Origin: DAOMOP01 sp035444405
GTDB taxonomy: Bacteria > Pseudomonadota > Gammaproteobacteria > Burkholderiales > Rhodocyclaceae
Assembly (NCBI GenBank): GCA_035444405.1
Contig: DAOMOP010000001.1
Location: 1-64,000 of the forward strand
Direction of reading: 5' to 3'
Length of the DNA stretch: 64,000 nucleotides
The notes under the pieces were generated by a model. That model searched no databases, had not been told where the DNA came from, and saw only the letters and a list, made by a program, of their open reading frames with translations. Below are positions 54,705 through 63,733 of the stretch, one piece after another. Positions within the stretch are counted from its first letter, which is position 1. The number at the start of each line of letters is the position of its first letter. Both the position numbers and the translations under genes were made by a program.

Positions 54705-56606
54705 ATGGCCGGGCGACGAGATCTTTCGATGGCATTGGCAATCACCCCCTACGGCCTGGCAAGCCTGGTCACCTTCGGCACGCTCTACGCCGCCTATCTG
54801 AACGGCATCAATCCGGCCTCGCTCGCGGGCGCGTCGCGCTGGTACGCGCTCGGCTCGTTCTGGCTGCATTACCTGGCGCTGTTCCTGTTCGCGGCGCTTC
54901 TGGTGCGCAGCATCCGCGGCCTGACGGCACGCAAGCCGGTGCTGGGCCATCTCGTCGTCGGCACGCTCGGCATGCTGCTGACCGTATGGATGTTCATCGA
55001 CGCACGGGTCTTCGCGCTCTTCCAGGTACACGTCAATCGCTTCTTCATCGAGGCGCTGCTGCAAAAGGACGCCCTTGGCGCAATCGGGGCCTCACCGGGC
55101 GCCATGGTCGCGTCGCTGTGGCCGCTTGCGCTGCTGTCGCTGCCGCACCTCTTCGTCGTTCCGCTGTCGCGGCCGGTGCTGATGGTCATCGGCGGGCGGG
55201 GCCTGTTGGCGCTGCTGGCGGTCGTTGCCGTGCTGGTGGGCATCGACAAGGCCGCCTACGGCTACCACTACTACAAGGGGGCGCCGTTCGTGTTCGAGCT
55301 CAAGAACGCCGCGCCCATCTATCCGACCCCGCACCCCTACCACATCGCCCGCAGCTTCGAGTACGTCCTCGGCAAGGGCAACCGGGTGACCTTCATGGAA
55401 CGGCTGGGCGAGCGGCTCGGTGACGATGTGCCGGCCGCCGGCCGATTCGCCTACCCGGTCGCCGCCGCCGCGCCGGCGCGCCTCGAGCGCCCGCTGAACG
55501 TGATCATGATCGCCGCCGAAAGCATCCGGGCAGCCGATTTCAATGCCGATACCGCACCGTTCCTGACCGGGCTGTCCGAGTCGGCGATCTCGGCGGCACG
55601 CCACTACAGCAGCAGCAACAGCACGCACCTGGGCCTGTTCTCGCTGTTCTACGGTCTGAATCCGCACTTTTTCCATGACGCGCGCGTCGGCCGTGTCGCC
55701 TCGGCACCGCTCGAACTATTGACACTGGGCGGATACGCGTTGCACCAGACCGTCTCGTTCAGCATGGAGTGGTACGACCTCGAGCACTTCGTCTACGGCG
55801 AACGGCCGCAGACCTATCGCGCCGAAGCGGCGGATGTCCTCGCGCGTGACCGCGCCGTCACCGACCGCAGCCTCGAGCTCGCCCGCCTGCATCGGGAAAG
55901 CGGCGTGCCGTACTTCAACTTCGTCTATTACTACGCGACGCACGCCGACTATGCGCACCCACCGGAGACGGCCGTGTTCCAGCCCGCCCTGCAGGGGCCG
56001 GTCAACTTCGCCGACCCGCGGCTGCGCGACAACCGCGAGGCGCTGCTCAACCGCTACCGCAACAGCATCCGCTTCATCGACGGCGAGCTCGCGCGTCTGG
56101 TCGCCGGCCTGCAGGCGCTCGGCGCCTGGGAAGACACCATACTGGTGTTCACGTCCGACCACGGCGAGGAATTCTTCGAAGAAGGTCGCTACGGGCACAA
56201 CTCCAGCCTGAACCACTACCAGACCCAGGTCCCCTTCGTGATGCACGTGCCCGGCCTCGCCCCACGCCGGATCGAGCGCCTCACTTCGCATACCGACGTG
56301 ATCGGCACGATCCTGTCCGTGCTCGGCGCCCCGGCCGCGTTTGACGCCAATGTGCAAGGGCACGACCTCCTTGCACCGGACGAGCGGCCGATCTATATCG
56401 GCAACGCCCATTTCCAGCGGCCCGAACGCTATGCCATCCTGTATCGGGACACCAAGATCGAAGTGGCCCTGACCCGCCGCGGGCTGCGCATGGAGTCGGT
56501 CACCGACCTTCGCGGCAAGCCGGTCGCGATCCCGTCCGACGCCGATCGGCGGGTGCTCGCGCTGCTGCGCCAGTTCAGCGCGTTTCGCAACGGTGAGCGG
56601 CATTGA
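54705..56606 (+). CDS. YejM/PbgA-like inner-membrane sulfatase-fold protein
   Basis: 633 residues. Five hydrophobic segments occupy about residues 8-180; the periplasmic alkaline-phosphatase/sulfatase-fold domain covers about 260-560. Visible are MIAAESIRAADF (metal), YSSSNSTHLGLFSLFYGL (nucleophile Thr/Ser region as in YejM), FTSDHGEEFFEEG and GHNSSLNHYQTQVPFV. Family members include LTA synthase, phosphoethanolamine transferases and YejM. A sulfatase or phosphoglycerol/phosphoethanolamine transferase acting on the glycan is possible. It starts immediately after the deacetylase stop; ATG 54729 is an alternative. Confidence 0.8.
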   Translation: MAGRRDLSMALAITPYGLASLVTFGTLYAAYLNGINPASLAGASRWYALGSFWLHYLALFLFAALLVRSIRGLTARKPVLGHLVVGTLGMLLTVWMFIDARVFALFQVHVNRFFIEALLQKDALGAIGASPGAMVASLWPLALLSLPHLFVVPLSRPVLMVIGGRGLLALLAVVAVLVGIDKAAYGYHYYKGAPFVFELKNAAPIYPTPHPYHIARSFEYVLGKGNRVTFMERLGERLGDDVPAAGRFAYPVAAAAPARLERPLNVIMIAAESIRAADFNADTAPFLTGLSESAISAARHYSSSNSTHLGLFSLFYGLNPHFFHDARVGRVASAPLELLTLGGYALHQTVSFSMEWYDLEHFVYGERPQTYRAEAADVLARDRAVTDRSLELARLHRESGVPYFNFVYYYATHADYAHPPETAVFQPALQGPVNFADPRLRDNREALLNRYRNSIRFIDGELARLVAGLQALGAWEDTILVFTSDHGEEFFEEGRYGHNSSLNHYQTQVPFVMHVPGLAPRRIERLTSHTDVIGTILSVLGAPAAFDANVQGHDLLAPDERPIYIGNAHFQRPERYAILYRDTKIEVALTRRGLRMESVTDLRGKPVAIPSDADRRVLALLRQFSAFRNGERH

Positions 56607-56829
56607 ACGGCAATTGCGGCGATGACATCGCGTCGCTCCCGCGCTTCGCGAAGACGCCCCGGATTGTGAATTTCGGCATTGAACCGCTTGCCGATTCAGA
56701 CTATGGTCATGCCATGGCGGCGCACGGCGATCCGTTCGTCGTAGCTGTCCCGACAACGCTTGCATGTACAGTCGGCCACGCCCTGCTGTGCGACGGTGAA
56801 ACCGCAACATCCTGGACGCGAGGTGAAGC

Positions 56830-58827
56830 ATGGAGGCGACCGTGATCGTGCGAAGAAGCCTCGTCATCACGGCCGTGCTGATCGCACTCGCTGCTCTGGC
56901 GTTCGCAGGATTGCAGGCCTTCGAACGGTCCGGCGGCTGGTTCGTCGAGCACCCGATGCCCGTCACGAAAACCCATCGTCTCTACGACATCGGCGTCGTC
57001 GACGCCGACGGCGACGGCATCCTCGACATCTACACCTCCAATCACCACTTCCGCCAGCTCCTCTTGATCGGCGACGGCCACGGCGGCTATCGCGACGCGC
57101 TGTCCGAATACGGGCTGGACCAGAGCCGCGAGTTTCCAGAGGCCGAGCTGTCCTTCGTCGGTCCGCGCATCGAGCGCCCCGGCGTGTACGTGTATTGGCT
57201 CGGCACGCAGCTCATCGTGCGATCACACCAGATCGGCGAAATCGGCCCCTGGCAAGGCAGTCTGCGCGTCAATAGCGGGATCGAAGTCGTCGTCAACGAA
57301 GGCTTCGAAGTCGAGCAGACCCAGCAACCCGGAGCGACCACCGAGACGGTCATTGCCTTCGCATCGACCACCGACGGCAAGCTCGTGCTCAGACCGAGTG
57401 GACAGGGCCTGCCGATCAGCTTCGAGCTGAACGGCAGCATCCTGCCCGCCCAGATATACGTCGGCCGCGGCGGCGCATCACCGCGGGCAAGCAGTTTCGT
57501 GCTCGCGATGCGCGATCGTCACGCCATGGCGTGGGCCGACTACAACGGCAACGGCCTGCCGGACATCTTCATCAACCGTGGCGCCCTCGGCGGCACCTTG
57601 AGGACCCACTCCGACGAAATGCAGCAGGCCCTGAACGACGAGTTGCTGGTGCGCCCCACGGACAGCCAGCGATACGTCGACGTGGCCGCGGCAGTCGGCA
57701 TCCAGAAGCGCGGCTGCTCAGGCCGCAAGGCCCAGTGGGTGGACTTCAACCGGAGCGGACTGCTCGACCTGTTCGTCAACTGCCAGGACCGCGGCAACGT
57801 CGACGGACTGTATCCGAAACAACTCTATCGGCAGGATGCCAAGCACAGCTTCACGGACGTCGCCACCGCGGTCGGCCTCGGCCTGCCCGAGCACGAGTTG
57901 ATCGATTTCGTATGGTTCGACGCCGACAACGACGGCATGCAGGATCTGCTGACGTCCGAGGGCACCGGTTTCTACCTCTACCGGAACGCGGCCGGCACCT
58001 TTTCTCGCGAGTTCATCGGGCGCGGTCCCTTTGTGCGCGAAGACGACCCGAGCCTGAAGGGCACGACGGATCTGCCGTGGTTTGTCGACGGCAAGCTGTC
58101 GGTGGCCGACTTCGACGGTGACGGCTATCTCGATGTCTTCTCGGCGTCGCGCATGGGCAACGTGCTGCTGGTCAATCGCGGCGGCCGCTTCTCGCTGGTC
58201 GAACCCGCAACCATCGGACTGCCCGAGGCGAGCGTGGCGGCAAGCTGGGTGGATTTCGACAATGATCAGCGCCCGGACCTGCATGCGCTGCCGCACGGGC
58301 TGTTCCGGCAACGCGACGACCGCACTTTCGCGCGCACGGGAATGCTCGCCCAGCCGTCGGACGGCCAGTACCGCGCAGCCATCGTCAACTGGTTCGATCT
58401 CGACAACGACGGTCGCATGGACGCGCTGATCGCCCTGAGCTTCGATCCGGATTTCAAGCGCTGGTGGCAACGGAAACCGCCACGCCGACCGCGCGATGAA
58501 TGGAAGCTCATCGCCTTTCGCAACGTCGGCGAGGTCGGACACTGGCTCCAGGTGACGCTCGTCGGCTCGCCTGGCAATCGCGACGGCGTCGGCGCGCGTG
58601 TAAGCGTGGTCACGCCGGACGGCGAGCAGACCCGGGAAGCAGGCCTGGCCGACGGGTCGTTCTTTTCGCAGGGGCACTATCGACTGTACTTCGGCCTGGG
58701 TCCGCACGCACGCGCCGAACTGGTGCGCGTCCGCTGGCCCGACGGCCACCAGCAGGAATTCAGGGACGTGGCCGGTGACCGGCTGCTCACCGTGCAACGG
58801 CAGGGCGAGCGCATGGGCGCGCAATGA
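56830..58827 (+). CDS. Exported FG-GAP/VCBS repeat protein with ASPIC/UnbV domain
   Basis: 665 residues with an N-terminal signal or anchor helix (about residues 11-30, LVITAVLIALAALAFAG). At least five calcium-binding DxDxDG-type loops are visible (DADGDGILDIY, FDADNDGMQDLL, ADFDGDGYLDVF, DFDNDQRPDLH, DLDNDGRMDAL), indicating a beta-propeller of FG-GAP blades. The C-terminal part (WLQVTLVGSPGNRDGVGARVSV to VRWPDGHQQEF) is the ASPIC/UnbV domain. Such proteins are surface or periplasmic adhesins or glycan-binding scaffolds. The 223-base gap upstream contains no gene I can support. Confidence 0.85.
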   Translation: MEATVIVRRSLVITAVLIALAALAFAGLQAFERSGGWFVEHPMPVTKTHRLYDIGVVDADGDGILDIYTSNHHFRQLLLIGDGHGGYRDALSEYGLDQSREFPEAELSFVGPRIERPGVYVYWLGTQLIVRSHQIGEIGPWQGSLRVNSGIEVVVNEGFEVEQTQQPGATTETVIAFASTTDGKLVLRPSGQGLPISFELNGSILPAQIYVGRGGASPRASSFVLAMRDRHAMAWADYNGNGLPDIFINRGALGGTLRTHSDEMQQALNDELLVRPTDSQRYVDVAAAVGIQKRGCSGRKAQWVDFNRSGLLDLFVNCQDRGNVDGLYPKQLYRQDAKHSFTDVATAVGLGLPEHELIDFVWFDADNDGMQDLLTSEGTGFYLYRNAAGTFSREFIGRGPFVREDDPSLKGTTDLPWFVDGKLSVADFDGDGYLDVFSASRMGNVLLVNRGGRFSLVEPATIGLPEASVAASWVDFDNDQRPDLHALPHGLFRQRDDRTFARTGMLAQPSDGQYRAAIVNWFDLDNDGRMDALIALSFDPDFKRWWQRKPPRRPRDEWKLIAFRNVGEVGHWLQVTLVGSPGNRDGVGARVSVVTPDGEQTREAGLADGSFFSQGHYRLYFGLGPHARAELVRVRWPDGHQQEFRDVAGDRLLTVQRQGERMGAQ

Positions 58828-59101
58828 TCATCTCCCACGGCCGCAGTCCGTCGTCAGCGGATCCGGAGCGCGCGCCATCGGGCGAGCATCCGTGGCCCAC
58901 CATGACGACGAAAGCGCGCCGATCTTCGCCGAACGGCAGTGCAACGACAGCCGTATTCCTAGTCATCGCTTCGAGCGCAACCGAGTCGTACCGATGAGCC
59001 GCCCGACTCCCCACGACGCACCGAGCATCGCGCAGCGCACCCGCAGCGACGACAGCCCGTCGGCACATCCGGGCGCGACCCGTCATCGCGCCGGGACCCC
59101 G

Positions 59102-60274
59102 ATGCAGGCAGCACTCAGGCTGCTCGTCATCACCGAACTGTTTCTCCCCACCAAGGGCGGGACGGCCGTCTCGTTCGATGACGACTTTCGTCGGCTCGGT
59201 GGCAAGGACGTGCACATCGTCACTGCCGAGGTGCCTGGTGCGGCCGAGTTCGACCGCGATCACCCGAATCGCCTGCATCGGCGCAAGCTGCACCGCGTGG
59301 CGTGGATGAATCCGGAGTCGCTGCCGGTCTACCTGAAGCTGATGGCCAATTCGCTATGGCTCGCGGCAACGCGCCGCCTCGATGCGATATTCGCTGCACG
59401 CGCCTTGCCTGAAGGGCTGGTCGCCCTGTTCGTCGGGCGTCTGACCGGACGTCCAGTGCTCACCTGGGCCCACGGCGAGGAACTCACGACCTGGAGCCGC
59501 AGCCGACGCTTTCGCCCGATGTGTCTTGCGCTGCGTCATGCCGACCGGGTGCTCGCGAACAGCGACTACACGCGCGAAGTGCTGGTCGATCTGATCGGAG
59601 TCGCCCCCGAGCGCATCGCGCTGGTGTATCCGACGGTCGACGCGGAACGCTTCCAGCCCGCATCGGGCGGCGAAAGGCTGCGCACGTCGCTCGGCTTGAG
59701 CGACGACCAACGGCTGATCCTGTCAGTGGGGCGTCTGCAACCGCGCAAGGGCTTCGACAACGTGATCCGCGCGCTGCCGTCGCTGCTCGAGCGCGGCTTC
59801 GACGTTCACCATGCGGTCATCGGCATCGGCGAAGATCACGACCGCCTGGCTGAGCTCGCCGACGAGCTCGGCGTCGCGCAGCGGGTGCACCTGCTCGGCC
59901 ACGTCAGCTACGAGGACCTGCCGCGCTGGTACAACGCCTGCGACGTCTTCGCGATGCCCAATCGCGAAATCAACGGCGACACCGAAGGGTTCGGCCTGGT
60001 ATTCCTCGAGGCGGCGGCCAGCGCGAAGCCGGCCATCGCTGGCGTGGCCGGTGGCACCGGCTCGGCGGTCGTCGATGGCGAAACCGGTCTGCGCGTCGAT
60101 GGCGAGCACGTCGAGGCGATTGCAACAGCCCTCGCGCACCTGTTTCAGGATCCCGCGGCGGCTGCCGCCATGGGGCGCCGGGCACGCGAACGCGTGCTGG
60201 CGAACTTCACCCATGGCCGCCGCATCGAGCAGTTGCGGGCGCTTGCACTTTCCGGGCGGACGCGTGGCCGATGA
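59102..60274 (+). CDS. Family 4 glycosyltransferase
   Basis: A 390-residue GT-B enzyme. The N-terminal acceptor domain begins LLVITELFLPTKGGTAVSFD, and the C-terminal donor domain has LILSVGRLQPRKGFDNVIRA, the EGFGLVFLEAAASAKP motif with the conserved Glu pair, and GGTGSAVVDGETGL. It is a retaining glycosyltransferase for the glycan. The frame is open far upstream, but ATG 59102 is taken because preceding residues (including a possible ATG at 58994) are low-complexity and unlike the family. The 274 bases before it (58828-59101) hold no other gene. Confidence 0.9.
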   Translation: MQAALRLLVITELFLPTKGGTAVSFDDDFRRLGGKDVHIVTAEVPGAAEFDRDHPNRLHRRKLHRVAWMNPESLPVYLKLMANSLWLAATRRLDAIFAARALPEGLVALFVGRLTGRPVLTWAHGEELTTWSRSRRFRPMCLALRHADRVLANSDYTREVLVDLIGVAPERIALVYPTVDAERFQPASGGERLRTSLGLSDDQRLILSVGRLQPRKGFDNVIRALPSLLERGFDVHHAVIGIGEDHDRLAELADELGVAQRVHLLGHVSYEDLPRWYNACDVFAMPNREINGDTEGFGLVFLEAAASAKPAIAGVAGGTGSAVVDGETGLRVDGEHVEAIATALAHLFQDPAAAAAMGRRARERVLANFTHGRRIEQLRALALSGRTRGR

Positions 60275-60556
60275 AACGCGTGCCCAAACGCACGTCGGCG
60301 TGTCGCGGCACGATCCTGCGGTGGGACGAACTGGCCGCGCGGCCTGCGTTCGTCGCGTAAGCCGCTGAACCCGCAGCGACTATTCTTGCCTGGATGTCGC
60401 AATGACAATGGTCGTGATACGCTGCACACACAGGATGCGAGACTGCCGTCAAGATGATCGCGGTGCAATCGCGCCGATCGGGACGCGTACGCGCGTCCCC
60501 GACGCAGCAAAGGCGCGCGAGCCACTGATCAAGCAGTATCGCAGGGAGACTGCCGC
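60275..60556. other. Intergenic region before the ABC exporter genes
   Basis: 282 bases without a supported gene. Base composition is less GC-rich between about 60380 and 60450, where a promoter for wzm-wzt might lie, but I could not place convincing -35 and -10 boxes. Confidence 0.4.
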
Positions 60557-61375
60557 ATGATCGCTCTCGTCAGGGAACTCTACAACTTCCGCGAACTGGT
60601 CGCGGCGTTGGCTTGGCGAAACATCACGGTACGCTACAAGCAGGCGTACCTCGGCATCGCATGGGCCATCATCCGCCCCCTGTCGCTGATGCTCATCTTC
60701 ACGCTGGTCAAGAGCATCGTCGGCATCGACAGCGGCAGCATTCCGTATCCGATTCTCACGTTCGCGGCGCTGATGCCGTGGATCTTCTTCCAGGATTCGG
60801 CCTCCGAGGGCACCGGCAGCGTCGTGACCAATGCCAGCCTGGTGCGCAAGATCTACTTCCCGCGGGAAGTCTTCCCCCTCACGACGATGGCGAGCAAGCT
60901 GATCGAGCTGGCCATCAATTTCGGCATCCTCGGCCTGCTGATGGCGTGGTACGGAATGATGCCGACCATCCATGCGCTGTGGGTGCCGGTGATCCTGCTC
61001 TACACCGTGCTCGTGGCACTCGGCGTTGCCTTGGTCGGCGCCGCCATCAACGTCTATTATCGAGACATCGGGGCGGCGCTGCCGGTGGCGCTGTCGATGC
61101 TGATGTACGCATCGCCCGTCATCTACCCGCTGCAACTCGTGCGCGACAAGCTCCTCGTGGAACAGGCGGCCGGCGAGTGGTCGCGGCTGCTTTACGTGAT
61201 TTACACGATCAACCCGCTGGCCGGCATCATCGACGGCTTCCAGAATGCGCTGTTGCGCGGCCTGCCGCCCGACCTGATGTCGATGCTGCCCGGCATGATC
61301 GCGACGCTGCTGCTACTGCCGCTGAGCTACCGGTTCTTCAAGCGGGCCGAGGCATACTTCGCCGACGTCATATGA
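60557..61375 (+). CDS. wzm: ABC-2 type polysaccharide export permease (Wzm-like)
   Basis: A 272-residue permease with six membrane segments. The N-terminal amphipathic region (LAWRNITVRYKQAYLGIAWA) and the segments FFQDSASEGTGSVVTNASLVRKIYFPRE and INVYYRDIGAALPVALSMLMYASPVIYPLQ are typical of O-antigen and capsule ABC-2 permeases, as named by their key motifs. It forms the membrane channel with the ATPase encoded 25 bases downstream. Presence of this exporter implies that the polymer is completed in the cytoplasm and exported on a lipid carrier. Confidence 0.92.
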   Translation: MIALVRELYNFRELVAALAWRNITVRYKQAYLGIAWAIIRPLSLMLIFTLVKSIVGIDSGSIPYPILTFAALMPWIFFQDSASEGTGSVVTNASLVRKIYFPREVFPLTTMASKLIELAINFGILGLLMAWYGMMPTIHALWVPVILLYTVLVALGVALVGAAINVYYRDIGAALPVALSMLMYASPVIYPLQLVRDKLLVEQAAGEWSRLLYVIYTINPLAGIIDGFQNALLRGLPPDLMSMLPGMIATLLLLPLSYRFFKRAEAYFADVI

Positions 61376-61400
61376 GCTCCTCAACCTTGCGATCATCGCC

Positions 61401-62678
61401 ATGGCCATCATCGAAGTCGATCATGTGAGCAAGGAATTCAGGCTGGGCACGATCACCAGTCTCAAGGACTCCGTGCTGAACGGGCTGCGCAGGATTCGCG
61501 GGCAGCCGGCGACGCAGCGCGCTCGCTTCAAGGCGCTCGACGACGTCGATTTCACCATCGAGCAGGGCGAAGTGGTCGGGGTGATCGGCCACAACGGCGC
61601 CGGCAAGAGCACGCTGTTGAAGCTCCTCGCCAACATCTCGAAACCGACCGCGGGGCGGCTCGCAGTACGTGGCAAGGTCGCACCGCTGATCGAAGTCGGC
61701 GCCGGCCTCGTACCGGAACTGACCGGGCGCGAGAACGTGTTCCTCAACGCGACGATCCTCGGGATCCCGAAGCGGGTCATCCGCGACAAATTCGACGAGA
61801 TCGTCGCATTCGCGGAGCTCGAGGAGTTCATCGATACACCGATCAAGCGCTACAGCTCGGGGATGAAGGTGCGGCTGGGCTTTTCGATCGCGACGAGCAT
61901 CGATGCGGAGATCCTGGTCATCGACGAAGTGCTCGCGGTCGGCGACCTCGCGTTCCAGCGCAAGTGCTTCGATCGCATGGAGGACCTGATCAAGGGGCAC
62001 GGCCGCACCGTGCTGTTCGTCAGTCACAACATCCGCCAAGTCGAGCGCCTGTGCTCGCGCGTGATCCTGCTGGAGCGCGGCAAGGTGGCGGCGGACGGGC
62101 CAGCGCTCGAGACGGCCGAGCTTTTCTATCGCCGCAGCAACGAGAAGGTGCAGGACTATCACAGCGGCGCGATGGGGGCGAAAAAGAATGTGACATCGTC
62201 GGGCGAGATCGAGGTGCTGGAGATCGACGTGCTCGACGCAGGCCACCACGCCACCGACACGATTCCCTCCGGCGGCGAGCTGCGGGTGCGGGTGCGCCTG
62301 CGCGTCAATCAGCCTCTGGGTCGTCCGGAAATCGTCGTCGGCACGCACACGACCGACTTTTTCTATCTCAGCGCATCGTCGACGGCCACCTTGGAGGACC
62401 GCCCGGATCTCGACGTCGGCGTCCACGAGATCGAGTACATCGTGCCGTCCTATCCGCTGGTCGCCGGCGTATATTGCATCCGCCTCGCCGTATTCGACCA
62501 GTATCGGCGGAAGGTCTTTGCGGGCGAGGCGCTCAAGATGTTCACGGTGGCTTCATCCGCCATCGAGCTGCGCGAGGCTCCCTTGCGCAGGCTGGATCTC
62601 CCGACCCACTGGCGCATTGCCGGCCGGCTGTACACCGGCACGAGCGCCCCCGAAGTCTGCGCCGGAGCATTGTCGTGA
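61401..62678 (+). CDS. wzt: ABC exporter ATPase with C-terminal carbohydrate-binding domain (Wzt-like)
   Basis: 425 residues. The nucleotide-binding domain (about 1-245) has Walker A GHNGAGKST, signature YSSGMKVRLGF, Walker B ILVIDEVLAVGD and switch His in FVSHN. The C-terminal about 180 residues (from NVTSSGEIEVLEIDVLDAG) form a Wzt-C-type beta-sandwich, which in characterised Wzt recognises a terminal cap on the polymer. The cap here is unknown but could be a sulfated or methylated end sugar. Spacing to wzm indicates an operon. Confidence 0.93.
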   Translation: MAIIEVDHVSKEFRLGTITSLKDSVLNGLRRIRGQPATQRARFKALDDVDFTIEQGEVVGVIGHNGAGKSTLLKLLANISKPTAGRLAVRGKVAPLIEVGAGLVPELTGRENVFLNATILGIPKRVIRDKFDEIVAFAELEEFIDTPIKRYSSGMKVRLGFSIATSIDAEILVIDEVLAVGDLAFQRKCFDRMEDLIKGHGRTVLFVSHNIRQVERLCSRVILLERGKVAADGPALETAELFYRRSNEKVQDYHSGAMGAKKNVTSSGEIEVLEIDVLDAGHHATDTIPSGGELRVRVRLRVNQPLGRPEIVVGTHTTDFFYLSASSTATLEDRPDLDVGVHEIEYIVPSYPLVAGVYCIRLAVFDQYRRKVFAGEALKMFTVASSAIELREAPLRRLDLPTHWRIAGRLYTGTSAPEVCAGALS

Positions 62679-62735
62679 CGATGGGGCCGGCGGCATGCGA
62701 TTCGACCATTGCTTTCGATCTGGTGCGAGCGACCC

Positions 62736-63692
62736 ATGACTCCTGACGGCAAAGTCGGTTTTGCGATCGGTACCGGGCGGTGCGGAACACTGTTCCTCCA
62801 CCAGGCGGTGGCGCTCGAGCCTCATGTGTCGAGCTCCCACGAGCGCAACCCGGATAACGAGGCCTTCCACCGCTACTGCAAGTGGAACGATCTGCCGGTC
62901 GACGACGAAGGCTTCCTGCACACCAAGGCCGACGAGATCCGTGCCGACCTCGAGACACACGCCTATTCCTTCGAGGCCAGCCCGTATCTGTCGCTGGCTG
63001 CCCGCGAGCTGCACGAGCGCTTCGGCGCACGATTCGTCCTTCTCGTACGGCGTCCCGACCGGGTCGTGACGTCCTTCGTACACAAGGGCTTTTACCGCCG
63101 CCGTCACATGGTCTCGAACGTCGATCTGGCCGCTGGCTACCAGCGCCCGGACCCGGACAGGATCCATACCTTTTTTGCACGGATCACCCCGCGCGGTCCG
63201 GCCTTCCGCTCCTGGAACGAGATGACGCCGACCGGCAAGGTGGCCTGGTTCTGGAAGGCCTGGAACGAGCGGACGCTGGAAGTGCTCGACCTGCTTCCGC
63301 AGGATTGCTATCGGGTCGTTCGCATCGAGGACTACGATTACGAGCGGCATGTCGCGACCTGCGAGTTCCTGGGATTCCGCACCCAGGTCTTGCGCGAGGA
63401 TTTCGATGCGTTGCGGGCCGCGCGCCCACACGCGTTCCACCGCAAGCGTGACATCGACGCGTGGTCCGCGCAGGAAATCGCCGAGTTCGAGGCGCAGGTC
63501 AAGGACCTGGCGCCCCACTTCGGCTACGAATGGCGCATCGATCGCCTCATCGAACAGGCCAGCGCCGAAAAGGCCGACCGGAGACCGGCTGCCCCGCCGC
63601 CGAGCAGGAAAGCCGGCCCCCAACTGTGGAATTTGCGCCGCAACACGGCGCAATGGCTGCGCAGCCTGGCGCAATCGATCGACGTCACCTAG
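62736..63692 (+). CDS. Sulfotransferase-family protein after wzt
   Basis: 318 residues from ATG 62736; a TTG at 62709 is less likely. The 5'-phosphosulfate loop is VGFAIGTGRCGTLFLHQAV and the 3'-phosphate segment is ARFVLLVRRPDRVVTSFVHKG, as in the P-loop sulfotransferases. The remainder (KVAWFWKAWNERTLEVLDLL, YRVVRIEDYD) is typical of the fold. The C terminus is Pro/Arg-rich and basic. Its position just after the exporter ATPase hints at a role in polymer capping, which would parallel the Wzt C-terminal domain; this is inference. Confidence 0.8.
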   Translation: MTPDGKVGFAIGTGRCGTLFLHQAVALEPHVSSSHERNPDNEAFHRYCKWNDLPVDDEGFLHTKADEIRADLETHAYSFEASPYLSLAARELHERFGARFVLLVRRPDRVVTSFVHKGFYRRRHMVSNVDLAAGYQRPDPDRIHTFFARITPRGPAFRSWNEMTPTGKVAWFWKAWNERTLEVLDLLPQDCYRVVRIEDYDYERHVATCEFLGFRTQVLREDFDALRAARPHAFHRKRDIDAWSAQEIAEFEAQVKDLAPHFGYEWRIDRLIEQASAEKADRRPAAPPPSRKAGPQLWNLRRNTAQWLRSLAQSIDVT

Positions 63693-63733
63693 GCCCGCTC
63701 CGCAATCATGCTCCGCGACGAGGATCAGTCGTA

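Noticed and set aside
58775..59101. Upstream extension of the GT4 glycosyltransferase
   Set aside because: The added residues overlap the UnbV-protein gene and are low-complexity; the family begins at the ATG at 59102.
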